This document shows positions 1 to 8,817 of a stretch of 64,000 nucleotides of DNA, in pieces; position 1 is the stretch's first letter, and the number at the start of each line of letters is the position of its first letter. The notes under the pieces were generated by a model. That model was not told the origin of the DNA and searched no databases. It worked only from the letters and a program-made list of their open reading frames with translations. This DNA comes from SZUA-430 sp040381215 (GTDB lineage: Bacteria > Pseudomonadota > Alphaproteobacteria > Micropepsales > Micropepsaceae): the NCBI GenBank assembly GCA_040381215.1, contig JBEIHO010000009.1, positions 5,885-69,884 of the forward strand, written 5' to 3'. Position numbers and translations under genes: made by a program.

Positions 1-1097
1 CGACCAAGGAAGAGCTCATCGGCATCGGGCGCGCGATGGGGCGCGTCGGTCACGGCGTGTTCGAGCTGGCATCCGACCTCAAGCGCGACTGGAACGAGTT
101 CCAGTGGATGGGTGAGCTTTCACGCGAGACACGGCTGCCCGTTCTGTTCTCGATGCTGCAATCGGCCGCCAGCGAAATCCCGTGGCACGAGCAGATGGCC
201 TCCATGGTCAAGGAAAACGACCGCGGTGCGAATATCCGGGCGCAGTACGCGCTGCGCGGGACCGGCATCCTCATGACATGGCGGGGCACCGTGCATCCGT
301 TCATGCTGCGCCCGTCATGGGCCAGCATCGCGCGCAAGCCCTGGGACGAGCAACTCAGGACGTTGCGGGATCCTTCGTTCCGCGCCCGCATCCTGGCCGA
401 GGAACCGGTGCTGGAGGGTGAACTCAGCGCCCTGCGCATGGTGATCAGCAAGGGCTGGTTCATGCAGTATGCGATGGGCGAGGGCTTCAACTATGAGCCA
501 ACGCAGGCCGAAACCATCATGGCGCTGGCGGCGCAGCGTGGCGTCAGCGGCGATGAATTTGCCTATGACCTTCTCATGGAGAACGACGGCACGGGCTTCA
601 TCTACCTGCCGCTGCTGAACTATGCCGACGGCAATCTCGATTTCGTGAAGGGCTTGCTGGGGCGCGAGGATACGGTCGTTTCGCTGTCTGATGGCGGCGC
701 CCATTGCGGCACTATCTGCGACGCGGCCTCACCCACATTCCTGCTGCAGCACTGGGTGCGCGACCGCGCGCGCGGGACCATTCCGCTGGAGCTGGCCATC
801 AAGCGGCAGTGCCGCGACACTGCGGTGCTCTACGGGCTGGAAGATCGCGGCCTGCTGAAGCCGGGTTATCTGGCGGACGTGAATGTCATCGACCTCGACC
901 GCCTGAGCATGAGCAAGCCGTGGCTCGCCTTCGACCTGCCCGCGGGTGGCAAGCGCCTGCTGCAGAAGGCCGAGGGTTACGACGCGACGATCAAGAGCGG
1001 CGTTGTCACCTTCCGGCACGGGGTCCTGCAAACAGCCCGGCCAGGCCGCGTCATCCGCGGCCCCCAGCGGGCCTCCCGCAAAATGGCGGCGGAGTGA
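1..1097 (+). CDS. N-acyl-D-amino-acid deacylase-type amidohydrolase, C-terminal part
   Basis: The reading frame is already open at the window edge (codons in phase from base 3), so the N-terminus with the first metal ligands lies outside. What remains, about 364 residues, matches the amidohydrolase family 3 / D-aminoacylase group of metal-dependent hydrolases that cleave N-acyl groups from D-amino acids or related amides. Supporting motifs are a SDGGAHCG segment (the late metal-binding Asp/His region of the TIM barrel) and a closing KPGYLADVNVIDLD stretch typical of the small beta-sandwich that ends these enzymes. The substrate cannot be told from sequence. The gene converges on the P450 gene, 19 bp away. 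A GC-rich stem (1085-1093 with 1100-1108) spans the stop codon but has no T-run. Confidence 0.8.
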   Translation, partial: TKEELIGIGRAMGRVGHGVFELASDLKRDWNEFQWMGELSRETRLPVLFSMLQSAASEIPWHEQMASMVKENDRGANIRAQYALRGTGILMTWRGTVHPFMLRPSWASIARKPWDEQLRTLRDPSFRARILAEEPVLEGELSALRMVISKGWFMQYAMGEGFNYEPTQAETIMALAAQRGVSGDEFAYDLLMENDGTGFIYLPLLNYADGNLDFVKGLLGREDTVVSLSDGGAHCGTICDAASPTFLLQHWVRDRARGTIPLELAIKRQCRDTAVLYGLEDRGLLKPGYLADVNVIDLDRLSMSKPWLAFDLPAGGKRLLQKAEGYDATIKSGVVTFRHGVLQTARPGRVIRGPQRASRKMAAE

Positions 1098-1116
1098 TTT
1101 CCGCCGCCCTGGCGGG

Positions 1117-2391
1117 CTAGTTCCGCCGCGGAATGATGACGGGGAGCGTCTCGTAGCCTTTCACGAAGGTCGAATACGTGCGCTTGGGCTCGCCGGTCAC
1201 GATCACTTCGGGGAAGCGCTTGAGGATCTCTTCCCAGATGATGGTGAGCTGGAGTTCCGCCACGCGGTTGCCGACGCAGCGGTGGATGCCGAAGCCGAAT
1301 GAAACGTGGTGGCGCGCTCGTTCCCGGTCGATGATGTAGTCGTCCGGGTTGGCAATCACTTCGTCGTCGCGGTTGCCCGAGACGTACCACATGATCACCT
1401 TGTCGCCTTCGCGGATCTTCTTGCCCTCGAACTCGTAATCGCGCAACGCCGTGCGGCGCATGTGGGCCAACGGCGTCTGCCAACGGATCGTTTCGGAGAC
1501 CATGTTGGGGATCAGTGCCGGGTTGGCGCGGAGCTTTGCGTATTGTTCGGGGTTCTGGTTGAGCGCCAGGATCGAACCCGAGATCGTGTTGCGCGTGGTG
1601 TCGTTGCCGCCCACGGTGAGAAGAACCACGTTACCGAAGTACTCGCGCGGTGCCATGTTGCGCGTCTCGGGGTGGTGGGCCAGCATCGAAATCATGTCGC
1701 CCTGCGGGGCTGCATTGACCTTCTCGTTCCACAGCCCCACGAAATAGGCGTTGTATTCGTCGAAGATGCGAATCTTGTCTTCGAAGGTCTCGACAATGGC
1801 GCCAGGCATCGGGATCGCTGTCACGACGTCGGACCAATGGGTGATGCGCCTGCGGTCCTTCTGCGGGGCGCCGAAGAGCGTGGCCAGCGTCATGGCCGTC
1901 AGTTCCTTCGAGACCAGGTCGACCCAGTCGAACTCCTTGCCGATCGGAAGACCGTCGAGGATAGCGGCTGCGCGCTCGCGGATCTGCGGGGCCATCGCGG
2001 CCAGCTGCTGCGGGGCGACGGCCGGGCTTGCGGCCTTGCGCTGAACGTCGTGGCGCGGCGGGTCCATGGCGATGAACATCGGCAGGGGCTCGAAATTCGT
2101 CGTGCCACCCGTGATCGTGATGCCGCCGCGGAGATAGTCGGACGAGAAGACCTGATGGTTGGTGTCGATCGCCACGATGTCGTTGAATTTCGTGATCGAC
2201 CAATAGGGCCCGTACTCGCTCTCTGCCGTGTAGTGCACCGGGTCCTCGCGGCGCAGCCGCTCGAAGACCGGCCACATGGCGTCATGCTCGAAAAGCGCAG
2301 GCTGGGCCGGGTTCAGTTCCGCGAGGGGAAGAGCGTACGCCTCTTGCCGCGCCTTTGCCTGCGCGGGGGTCTGTGTGTGCCTTGCCTGCAT
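1117..2391 (-). CDS. cytochrome P450
   Basis: A 424-residue soluble class I bacterial P450, a haem-thiolate monooxygenase. The I-helix oxygen-activation motif appears as GGNDTTRN, the K-helix ExxR as ETIRW, and the haem-binding loop as FGFGIHRCVG with the proximal cysteine. Length is normal for a bacterial CYP. General resemblance is to the terpene/sterol-oxidising CYPs common in sphingomonads and actinobacteria, but the substrate is an inference only. No ferredoxin or ferredoxin reductase gene lies beside it, so its redox partners must be encoded elsewhere. The ATG start has an AAGGA-type ribosome site about 10 bases upstream. Confidence 0.93.
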   Translation of the reverse strand: MQARHTQTPAQAKARQEAYALPLAELNPAQPALFEHDAMWPVFERLRREDPVHYTAESEYGPYWSITKFNDIVAIDTNHQVFSSDYLRGGITITGGTTNFEPLPMFIAMDPPRHDVQRKAASPAVAPQQLAAMAPQIRERAAAILDGLPIGKEFDWVDLVSKELTAMTLATLFGAPQKDRRRITHWSDVVTAIPMPGAIVETFEDKIRIFDEYNAYFVGLWNEKVNAAPQGDMISMLAHHPETRNMAPREYFGNVVLLTVGGNDTTRNTISGSILALNQNPEQYAKLRANPALIPNMVSETIRWQTPLAHMRRTALRDYEFEGKKIREGDKVIMWYVSGNRDDEVIANPDDYIIDRERARHHVSFGFGIHRCVGNRVAELQLTIIWEEILKRFPEVIVTGEPKRTYSTFVKGYETLPVIIPRRN

Positions 2392-2493
2392 GGTCCAACT
2401 GTCCTTCGGAGGGGATGACGATTGGGCCGAGCATACACAGGTGCCGCACCTGTCACCACAGGCTGTTGCAGGCTCGGGCGTTGCCTTGGATGC

Positions 2494-3582
2494 CTAGAAC
2501 AGCGCTGCGATCTGGTCGTTCGCGGGGCCGCCGTAATCCTCGATGAACACGAGGACCTTGTAGCCGGACGTCATGACGACCTGCCCGTTTTCGTCACGCT
2601 GCAGCGCGCCCTTCGTGCTCATCGTGCCGGTCTGCGGGTCCACCTGGAACTTCGGGACCCGACCCTTGTAGTTCTGCGTGATCAGTTGATAGAGCGTGCG
2701 GGCGTTGTCGGTCGCCATGCGAATGCAGCCGTGCGACGCGCGGTTGCCCAGCTCCATCTCGCCCTTGGCGTCGGAACCGTGCAGGGCCAGGCCGGAAACG
2801 CGACCTTCGATCTGCCAGTCAAAGAAGATCGCGTAGGGCATCGGCGATTTCCACTGACGCGAGGTGTAGTCCTCGAAGGAACGCCAGCGGTCCAGCTTGA
2901 ACATGCCTTCCGGCGTGTTGGTTCCCAACAGGCGGCCCGAGGGAGACATCACCATCTCCTCCTTGCCCGTGGATACTTTCCATGAATGGCGCAGCTGGAA
3001 GACGCTGGATCCTTCCTTGGCCAACACGAACATGTTCTGCGCCCAGGCGCCTTTGTCCGGCGTTGCCTTGCTCACGTAGACCACAAGGTCGAAATACTTC
3101 AGGACATCCTTCGACACCCGCGCGCGGAGCCTGGCCTCGACGGGCGACAGGTCCATGGGCTCCTGGTCTTCGGCCTGCGTCAGGCGCAACTCCGGAACGA
3201 TCGGCGCCGTTGCCGGCGGGGCGCTGGTGGTTGGTGCGACAGGCTTCACTACGCCAGCCATTGCCGGCGCGCCAACGTCCTTGGGCTCGATGACGACGTG
3301 GGGGAGTTCGGGCTTCGCCGGCTCGGCTGCTGGCGCGGGCTTGCGATCAACGCTTGCCGTCTGCGTCGGTGCGGCGGCGGGCGTGCTGGTGGGTTTTGAG
3401 GGTTCGAACAGCTTGTCCAGGGCCGTGTTGCCCTGGGCGACCATGTCATCGAACGCGGGGCGCAGGCGTGCGGCCTCAGCCGTCAGGCGCTGGCCCTGCT
3501 CGCCCCTGAGCAGGACGAAAGCGCTGACCGCGACACCAGACACAACAAACGCGACGCTGAGTGACCTAAGCCACCAACCCAT
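2494..3582 (-). CDS. L,D-transpeptidase (YkuD family), membrane-anchored
   Basis: A 362-residue protein that probably makes 3-3 peptidoglycan cross-links or attaches envelope proteins in the periplasm. An N-terminal hydrophobic segment (about residues 5-25) acts as signal or anchor. A Pro/Ala/Thr-rich linker follows to about residue 130, and the C-terminal half holds the catalytic YkuD domain. The active-site motif is SHGCIRM with Cys286 and His284, and a further conserved His lies in ALHGS. I chose ATG at 3582 over a TTG two codons upstream because AGGGG sits six bases before it. It is followed upstream, on the same strand, by a paralogue (3708-4832) with a similar catalytic domain but a changed motif. 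Confidence 0.88.
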   Translation of the reverse strand: MGWWLRSLSVAFVVSGVAVSAFVLLRGEQGQRLTAEAARLRPAFDDMVAQGNTALDKLFEPSKPTSTPAAAPTQTASVDRKPAPAAEPAKPELPHVVIEPKDVGAPAMAGVVKPVAPTTSAPPATAPIVPELRLTQAEDQEPMDLSPVEARLRARVSKDVLKYFDLVVYVSKATPDKGAWAQNMFVLAKEGSSVFQLRHSWKVSTGKEEMVMSPSGRLLGTNTPEGMFKLDRWRSFEDYTSRQWKSPMPYAIFFDWQIEGRVSGLALHGSDAKGEMELGNRASHGCIRMATDNARTLYQLITQNYKGRVPKFQVDPQTGTMSTKGALQRDENGQVVMTSGYKVLVFIEDYGGPANDQIAALF

Positions 3583-3707
3583 ACCCAACCCCTATTTGAG
3601 AGCGGAGTGTACTTATAGTTTGCAGTGCCTCAATATCCCGTTGCGATCCGATTGCTTAACGCGCACCGGTTGCAGCCTTTTTGCAACGCCCTGCCGCGGT
3701 GGCCCCG

Positions 3708-4832
3708 TCAGTTGGTGTAGGCGACCACGGGTCCCGAGATTTCCTCGCGGCCATCAAAGTTTTCCACAAACAGGACGGCACGGTAACCATCCTGGAGCAT
3801 CATGGCGCCGCTCTGGTCACGTTGCACCCTGCCCCAGCGGTCGGTCGAGCCCCGTTCGTTAACGGCAAGCACCGGAACCCGCCCGCGGGTCGCAGTCTGG
3901 ACCTTGAAGAACAGCTCCTTGGCGTTCTTCGGGGCCAGGCGCACGCAACCGGCCGAGTCGCGTCGGCCCAGGCGGTCGATCTTGGACTGGCCGATCGCCG
4001 CGTGGATCGCGAGGCCCGTCTGTCGACCGTTGTTCATCATGTCGTAGAACATCGCGTAATGCATGGGCGCGTTGTCCCAGCTGCGGGACCAGTAGCGCTT
4101 GTGCATGCGGTCGGGATCGAGCTGGAAAATGCCCTCGGGGGTGTTGGTGCGCACCCGGCGCTCATTCTTGATCTCGAGCTTTTCGCGGCCGGTCGAAACC
4201 TTCCATTCCGCGTAGGGAATGATGCGGCCGTCGGCGTCGCGCTGGAACACGAACATCTGCTGGGCGAGCGGACCGCGCTTGGCCTTGCTGACATACATGA
4301 ACAGGTCGAAATAGGGTTCGATCTCGTCGGGAACCGTTCCGAACAGGCGCTTCTGGGCGATGGAGGCCTTGCCGTTCAAGTCGGCGTCGAGGACGGTGGC
4401 GAATTGCGTGGGGGCTTCAGCGACAGGTTGCGCCGGCGCTGTTTCGCTGGCGGGCGCCACCGCGCGCGGGTCCCAGGACGCAGGAACGTCGCGTGCTGTC
4501 AGGGCCGCCTGCGCTGCGGCAGACAGGTAGACGGAGGCGGCGGGAGCCGCAATCGTGATGGCAGGAAGGCTTCCCATGGCCTCGCTTGGCTGGGCCTGAG
4601 GCTCGTTGGCGCGGCGGACAAGCGGCGTCGGCGCGTGCGAAGCCTGCGCGTCCTGACCGAACGTCTGCTGGCCTTGCACTGCCGAGGGCAGCGCGTCAGG
4701 CGCGTAGATGGGAAGCGCATGCGCCGCCGACTCCGCCTCTGACCGGGCGCGATACGGATCCTGGCTTCCTACACTTCCTGCCGAAAGCAAAACGGCAGCA
4801 ATACCCAAAGCGAAAGTCGCTCGACGTGGCAT
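3708..4832 (-). CDS. L,D-transpeptidase-like protein with SAGC active site
   Basis: A 374-residue paralogue of the neighbouring L,D-transpeptidase, sharing an FDLFMYVSKA block, a WKVSTG block and the NTPEGIFQLD block in the same order. A signal peptide covers about residues 1-24. The catalytic motif reads DSAGCVRL: Cys296 and Ser293 are kept but the usual His before Gly-Cys is Ala294. The upstream conserved His277 (AIHAA) is kept. Cysteine chemistry may therefore still work, or the protein may have changed role; the sequence does not settle this. The start is ATG with GGGGG upstream. The 426-bp gap upstream contains two inverted repeats that may be operators. Confidence 0.85.
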   Translation of the reverse strand: MPRRATFALGIAAVLLSAGSVGSQDPYRARSEAESAAHALPIYAPDALPSAVQGQQTFGQDAQASHAPTPLVRRANEPQAQPSEAMGSLPAITIAAPAASVYLSAAAQAALTARDVPASWDPRAVAPASETAPAQPVAEAPTQFATVLDADLNGKASIAQKRLFGTVPDEIEPYFDLFMYVSKAKRGPLAQQMFVFQRDADGRIIPYAEWKVSTGREKLEIKNERRVRTNTPEGIFQLDPDRMHKRYWSRSWDNAPMHYAMFYDMMNNGRQTGLAIHAAIGQSKIDRLGRRDSAGCVRLAPKNAKELFFKVQTATRGRVPVLAVNERGSTDRWGRVQRDQSGAMMLQDGYRAVLFVENFDGREEISGPVVAYTN

Positions 4833-4941
4833 GACAGCCCCCAGATCGACTTCCCCGCACCGGTTCTGATCCCCATCAGCCGGCCCCTTCCATGGGTCGA
4901 GAACTGGAACAAAACTGTGTGTGTTTCAACTACCCAAAAGA

Positions 4942-4960
4942 GTAACGGTGACGCGTTACC
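4942..4960. promoter_or_regulatory. inverted repeat GTAACG-N6-CGTTAC
   Basis: GTAACG at 4942-4947 and CGTTAC at 4954-4959 are exact complements. The core GGTGACGCGTTACC (4947-4960) is itself nearly palindromic. It lies about 110 bp upstream of the L,D-transpeptidase-like gene start. It could be a repressor or activator site; no family is assigned. Confidence 0.3.
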
Positions 4961-4984
4961 CGCAGGCTCGATCAACCCGTCGTA

Positions 4985-4999
4985 GTGCACGTCGTGCAC
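4985..4999. promoter_or_regulatory. perfect palindrome GTGCACG-T-CGTGCAC
   Basis: Seven bases either side of a central T are perfectly complementary. It lies about 155 bp upstream of the L,D-transpeptidase-like gene. It looks like a dimeric regulator site, but the gap has no other support and chance occurrence is possible. Confidence 0.3.
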
Positions 5000-5258
5000 A
5001 CGAAAAAATTGCGGCTGGTGCCGTGCATCCCCTGCCCGGCGAGACATCGCAACCGATGCGGACTTGTCCCCAGAGCGTGAGGAACCGAAGTTGAAAAAAA
5101 CATCTCCGAGGGGAATTGCGCGGGGTGTCTCTACCCACGTCCAGATTGTGGCGAGCCAGCGCTGCGCCTGCGCGGGGAAAGGAGTCCGCCCCCTGCCCAC
5201 ACAACTCTCCGTATCCGTGTCAACTTGCCGCGCCTGAGCAGCCGATTTGCCCCCTGCC

Positions 5259-7010
5259 TCAAGCGACAGGGGCACCGCCGAACCTGGCTTCCCAGGCCTG
5301 CACCTGCTCGGGAAGGATCTTCGCGAACATGACGTCAGGGATGTCAAAAACGTGCCCTGGCTGCAGCGCATCCAGCTCCGCTGAAATGCGCCCCCGGGGC
5401 CAGGACAGGGTGGATGCATCCAGGCGCAAGCCCTTTGCCATGGCCTGGGCCGCGAAGGGGATGATCGGCGCCGAGAGAATGGCAAAGAGGCGGATCAGGT
5501 TGATGGCAACGCGCACGCTCAGGGCTGCGGCGTCCCGGTCCGTGCGGATGGCCGTCCAGGGTGCGGCGTCGGCGAGGTACTCGTTGCCCAGCACCCACAT
5601 CGCGCGAAGCTCTGCAGCGGCCTTTCGCAACTGGATCTCGTCCATGAAGGCCGTATAGAGGCCGAAGCGCCGCTCGAGCTCGGCGGCCAGCCGTTCCTCG
5701 CGCTCGCCCGGGGTACCGCCCTCGGGAATGGCGTTGGCGAATTTGGACTGCGTGAACTTCAGCGTGCGATTGACGAAATTACCGAGAACGTCGGCGAGAT
5801 CCTTGTTCACGGTGTCTGCGAAGTGCTGCCAGGTGAACGAGGTGTCCGCGCTTTCTGGCGCGTTCGCCGTGAGATACCAGCGCCAGAAGTCGGCGGGCAG
5901 GATTTCCAGCGCCGTGTCCATGAACACGCCGCGCTTCTGGCTGGTCGAGAACTTGCCGTTGTAATAGTTGAGCCAATTGAAGCCCTTGATCTGGTCGACA
6001 AGCTTCCACGGCTCGCCGGACCCCAGGATGGTCACCGGGAACCCGACGGTGTGGAAAGGAACGTTGTCCTTGCCCATGAACTGGACGTAGTGGACGTTTT
6101 CCTTGACCTCGGGTCCGAACCACCAAGATTTCCAATCGCGGCCGGGTTGTGCGTCGGCCCACTCGGCGGTGGCGCCGATATACTCGATCGGCGCGTCGAA
6201 CCAGACATAGAACACCTTGCCCTTCAGGCCCTCGACATCGGGCTTGAGCCCGTCGGGGTTCGGGCCCCATTCCGCGGCATTGACGGGCACGCCCCAGGTC
6301 AGGTCGCGGGTGATGCCGCGGTCCTGCAGGCCTTCGTCGAGCCACTTGAAGGCGATTGAGGTCACCAGCTGAGACCAATCACTGCGTGCAGAAATCCACG
6401 CGCGCAACTGATCGGAGAATTGAGACTGTTTCAGGAACAGGTGCTTGGAGCCGCGAAACTCGATGTCCGTCGAGCCTGAAATCGACGAGCGCGGGGACTT
6501 CAGGTCGGCAGGGTCGAGCACGCGCGTGCAGCTTTCGCACTGGTCGCCGGTGGCGCGCTCGTAACCGCAATGGGGACAGGTTCCCACGACGTAGCGGTCG
6601 GGCAGGAAGCGGTTTTCGGCGCGCGAGAATACCTGGGTCGTCGTGCGCTCCTCGATGAAGCCCCGCTCCCAGAGGAGCCTCGCGAAATGCTGCGTCAGGC
6701 GCCGGTTCTGGGCCGAGGACGAGCGACCGAAATGATCAAACGAAAGTCCGAACCCGTCCGAGAGCTGCTTCTGGACGGCCCACCATTTCTCGCAATATTG
6801 ATCGACAGGCAGACCCTCTGCCAGTGCCGCCAGCTCGGCCGGGGTGCCATGCTCGTCGGTGGCGCAGATGTAGAGCACCTCACGGCCGCGGCTGCGCTGG
6901 AAGCGGGCATGGACGTCGGCAGGCAGCATGGATCCTGCGAGGTTTCCCAGGTGCTTGATGCCGTTGATGTAGGGAAGCGCACTGGTAATCAGGATCCGGG
7001 ACTTGGTCAT
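5259..7010 (-). CDS. metG: methionyl-tRNA synthetase
   Basis: A 583-residue class I synthetase that charges tRNA-Met with methionine. The HIGH motif appears as HLGN (residues 20-23) within an ALPYINGIKHLGN opening, and the KMSKS loop as KFSTS (residues 353-357). A zinc knuckle with two Cys-x-x-Cys pairs (CPHC and CESC) marks the four-cysteine, E. coli-like form. The C-terminal tRNA-binding/dimerisation domain of the E. coli enzyme is absent, as the protein ends after the anticodon-binding helical bundle. The start is ATG at 7010 with AGGAGAG eight bases upstream. It is divergent from purM. Confidence 0.96.
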   Translation of the reverse strand: MTKSRILITSALPYINGIKHLGNLAGSMLPADVHARFQRSRGREVLYICATDEHGTPAELAALAEGLPVDQYCEKWWAVQKQLSDGFGLSFDHFGRSSSAQNRRLTQHFARLLWERGFIEERTTTQVFSRAENRFLPDRYVVGTCPHCGYERATGDQCESCTRVLDPADLKSPRSSISGSTDIEFRGSKHLFLKQSQFSDQLRAWISARSDWSQLVTSIAFKWLDEGLQDRGITRDLTWGVPVNAAEWGPNPDGLKPDVEGLKGKVFYVWFDAPIEYIGATAEWADAQPGRDWKSWWFGPEVKENVHYVQFMGKDNVPFHTVGFPVTILGSGEPWKLVDQIKGFNWLNYYNGKFSTSQKRGVFMDTALEILPADFWRWYLTANAPESADTSFTWQHFADTVNKDLADVLGNFVNRTLKFTQSKFANAIPEGGTPGEREERLAAELERRFGLYTAFMDEIQLRKAAAELRAMWVLGNEYLADAAPWTAIRTDRDAAALSVRVAINLIRLFAILSAPIIPFAAQAMAKGLRLDASTLSWPRGRISAELDALQPGHVFDIPDVMFAKILPEQVQAWEARFGGAPVA

Positions 7011-7163
7011 GGTGTCTCTCCTGGCGCGACCGGATAGATGAACCCGGCGCATTGGGGAGGCGGACCATATAGGAGCGGCTTTCTGTGATCAAAGAGGGGC
7101 GCCGGCTTGGCGACCGGGGGCGGTTCTGCAATAAACCGCCGGAAATTGCAGGCGGACCCCTCC

Positions 7164-8228
7164 ATGAGCACACCCAAGAACGGACTGACCTATGCGCAAG
7201 CCGGCGTCGATATTGACGCAGGCGACGCACTGGTCGAGGCCATCAAGCCGCTGGCACGCGCGACGGCCCGTCCGGGCGCGGATGCGTCGCTTGGCGGTTT
7301 CGGCGGCCTGTTCGACCTGAAGGCGGCGGGCTTCAAGGATCCGCTTCTGGTGGCCGGCACGGATGGCGTGGGCACCAAGCTCAAGGTCGCCATCGAATCG
7401 GGGATCCATGACACGGTGGGCATCGACCTCGTGGCGATGTCGGTCAACGACATCGTGGTGCAGGGGGCAGAGCCCCTGCTCTTCCTCGATTATTTTGCAA
7501 CCGGCAGGCTTGATGTCACGGTCGGAACGGCCGTGGTCAAGGGCGTGGCCGAGGGGTGCCTTCAGGCCGGCTGTGCGCTGGTGGGCGGCGAGACGGCGGA
7601 AATGCCCGGCATGTATGCGCGCGGGGACTATGACCTCGCAGGCTTTGCGATCGGCGCCGTCGAACGCGATCAGGTCCTGCCGCGGCGGGACATGGCCGCG
7701 GGCGACGTGATCCTGGGCCTGGCGTCCTCGGGCATCCACTCGAATGGCTATTCGCTGGTCCGGCGCATCGTTGCAAACCAGGGCCTTGGCTATGACAGCC
7801 CCGCGCCGTTTGCGCCGGGTGTTTCACTGGGGCGCGCCTTGCTGGCCCCTACGCGCATCTACGTGAAGAGCGCGCTGGCGGCGATCCGGCAGGGCGGCGT
7901 CAAGGGATTGGCCCACATCACGGGCGGCGGGCTTACCGAGAACTGCCCCCGCGTGCTGCCTGATGACCTGGACCTGGCGATCGACCTGGGCTCGTGGACG
8001 CTGCCGCCAGTGTTCCAGTGGCTCGCGCGCGCGGGAGGGGTCGAAGAGAAGGAAATGCTTCGAACCTTCAATTGCGGCATCGGGATGATTGCCATTGTCG
8101 GCCCGCAAGATGCTGACCGCACCGCTGCCGCGTTCGCGGCGGCTGGTGAGCAGGTGTTCCGCTTGGGTGAGCTGGTTGCGGGAAAGGGTGAGCCGCGCGT
8201 TCGCTACTCCGGCCGTACCGTTCTCTGA
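7164..8228 (+). CDS. purM: phosphoribosylformylglycinamidine cyclo-ligase
   Basis: A 354-residue AIR synthetase, the fifth step of purine synthesis: it closes the imidazole ring of FGAM using ATP. The family signatures GTDGVGTKLK and GGETAEMPGMY are both present, and length is normal. The start was set at the ATG that begins MSTPKNGLTYAQAG, the usual N-terminus of PurM, although only a weak ribosome site precedes it. purN follows after seven bases, the common purMN pairing. No purine riboswitch or PurR-like site was recognised upstream. Confidence 0.96.
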   Translation: MSTPKNGLTYAQAGVDIDAGDALVEAIKPLARATARPGADASLGGFGGLFDLKAAGFKDPLLVAGTDGVGTKLKVAIESGIHDTVGIDLVAMSVNDIVVQGAEPLLFLDYFATGRLDVTVGTAVVKGVAEGCLQAGCALVGGETAEMPGMYARGDYDLAGFAIGAVERDQVLPRRDMAAGDVILGLASSGIHSNGYSLVRRIVANQGLGYDSPAPFAPGVSLGRALLAPTRIYVKSALAAIRQGGVKGLAHITGGGLTENCPRVLPDDLDLAIDLGSWTLPPVFQWLARAGGVEEKEMLRTFNCGIGMIAIVGPQDADRTAAAFAAAGEQVFRLGELVAGKGEPRVRYSGRTVL

Positions 8229-8235
8229 TCGCGCC

Positions 8236-8817
8236 ATGACGCGCAAGCGGGTCGGCATTCTCATATCGGGTCGCGGCAGCAACATGCGCGCCCTGATCGA
8301 GGCTGCGCAGGCGCCCGACTATCCCGCGGAGATCGCGCTGGTCCTGTCCAGCCGCGCGGATGCGGGCGGGCTTGCGGTCGCGACGTCGCTGGGCATTGCG
8401 ACGGCTGTCGTCGACCAGGTGCGTTTCGGCCGGGATCGGGAGGCGTTCGATGCAGAGCTTCATCGCGAACTGGACAAGGCACGCATCGCGTTTATTTGCC
8501 TGGCCGGCTTCATGCGGATCCTGACGCCAGCCTTTGTTCGCCAATGGGAGGGGCGGATCATCAACGTCCACCCCTCGCTGCTGCCGGCCTTTCGCGGGTT
8601 GCATCCGCAGAAACAGGCGCTGGAGGCCGGGGTCTCGGAGGCAGGCTGCACGGTGCACCATGTGGTTCCCGAGCTCGATGCCGGACCGATCATCATGCAG
8701 GCCCGCGTGCCCGTGCTTGCAGGGGACAGTGTCGAGAGCCTGAGCCAGCGCATTCTCGCAGCCGAGCACGTGACCTATCCGCTGGCGCTACGCCAGGCGC
8801 TTGCCCAGATCCCGTAG
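8236..8817 (+). CDS. purN: phosphoribosylglycinamide formyltransferase
   Basis: A 193-residue GAR transformylase that transfers a formyl group from 10-formyl-tetrahydrofolate in purine synthesis. The N-terminal GILISGRGSNM phosphate-binding loop, the catalytic NVHPSLLPAFRG block (Asn and His) and the later HHVVPELDAGPII block (catalytic Asp) are all intact. It is in an operon with purM. Its last 30 bases overlap the 3' end of the convergent oxidoreductase gene. Confidence 0.96.
   Translation: MTRKRVGILISGRGSNMRALIEAAQAPDYPAEIALVLSSRADAGGLAVATSLGIATAVVDQVRFGRDREAFDAELHRELDKARIAFICLAGFMRILTPAFVRQWEGRIINVHPSLLPAFRGLHPQKQALEAGVSEAGCTVHHVVPELDAGPIIMQARVPVLAGDSVESLSQRILAAEHVTYPLALRQALAQIP

Larger units (their letters stand above)
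4833..5258. other. intergenic region without a gene
   Basis: No coding frame here has a plausible start, ribosome site or family resemblance. It should carry the promoter of the L,D-transpeptidase-like gene at 3708-4832. Two inverted repeats are listed separately. A stem formed by 5248-5257 and 5267-5274 spans the metG stop but lacks a T-run on the minus strand. Confidence 0.6.

Noticed and set aside
1085..1108. GC-rich hairpin at the amidohydrolase stop codon as a terminator
   Set aside because: Nine pairs form, but there is no T-run on either strand and the stem includes coding sequence.
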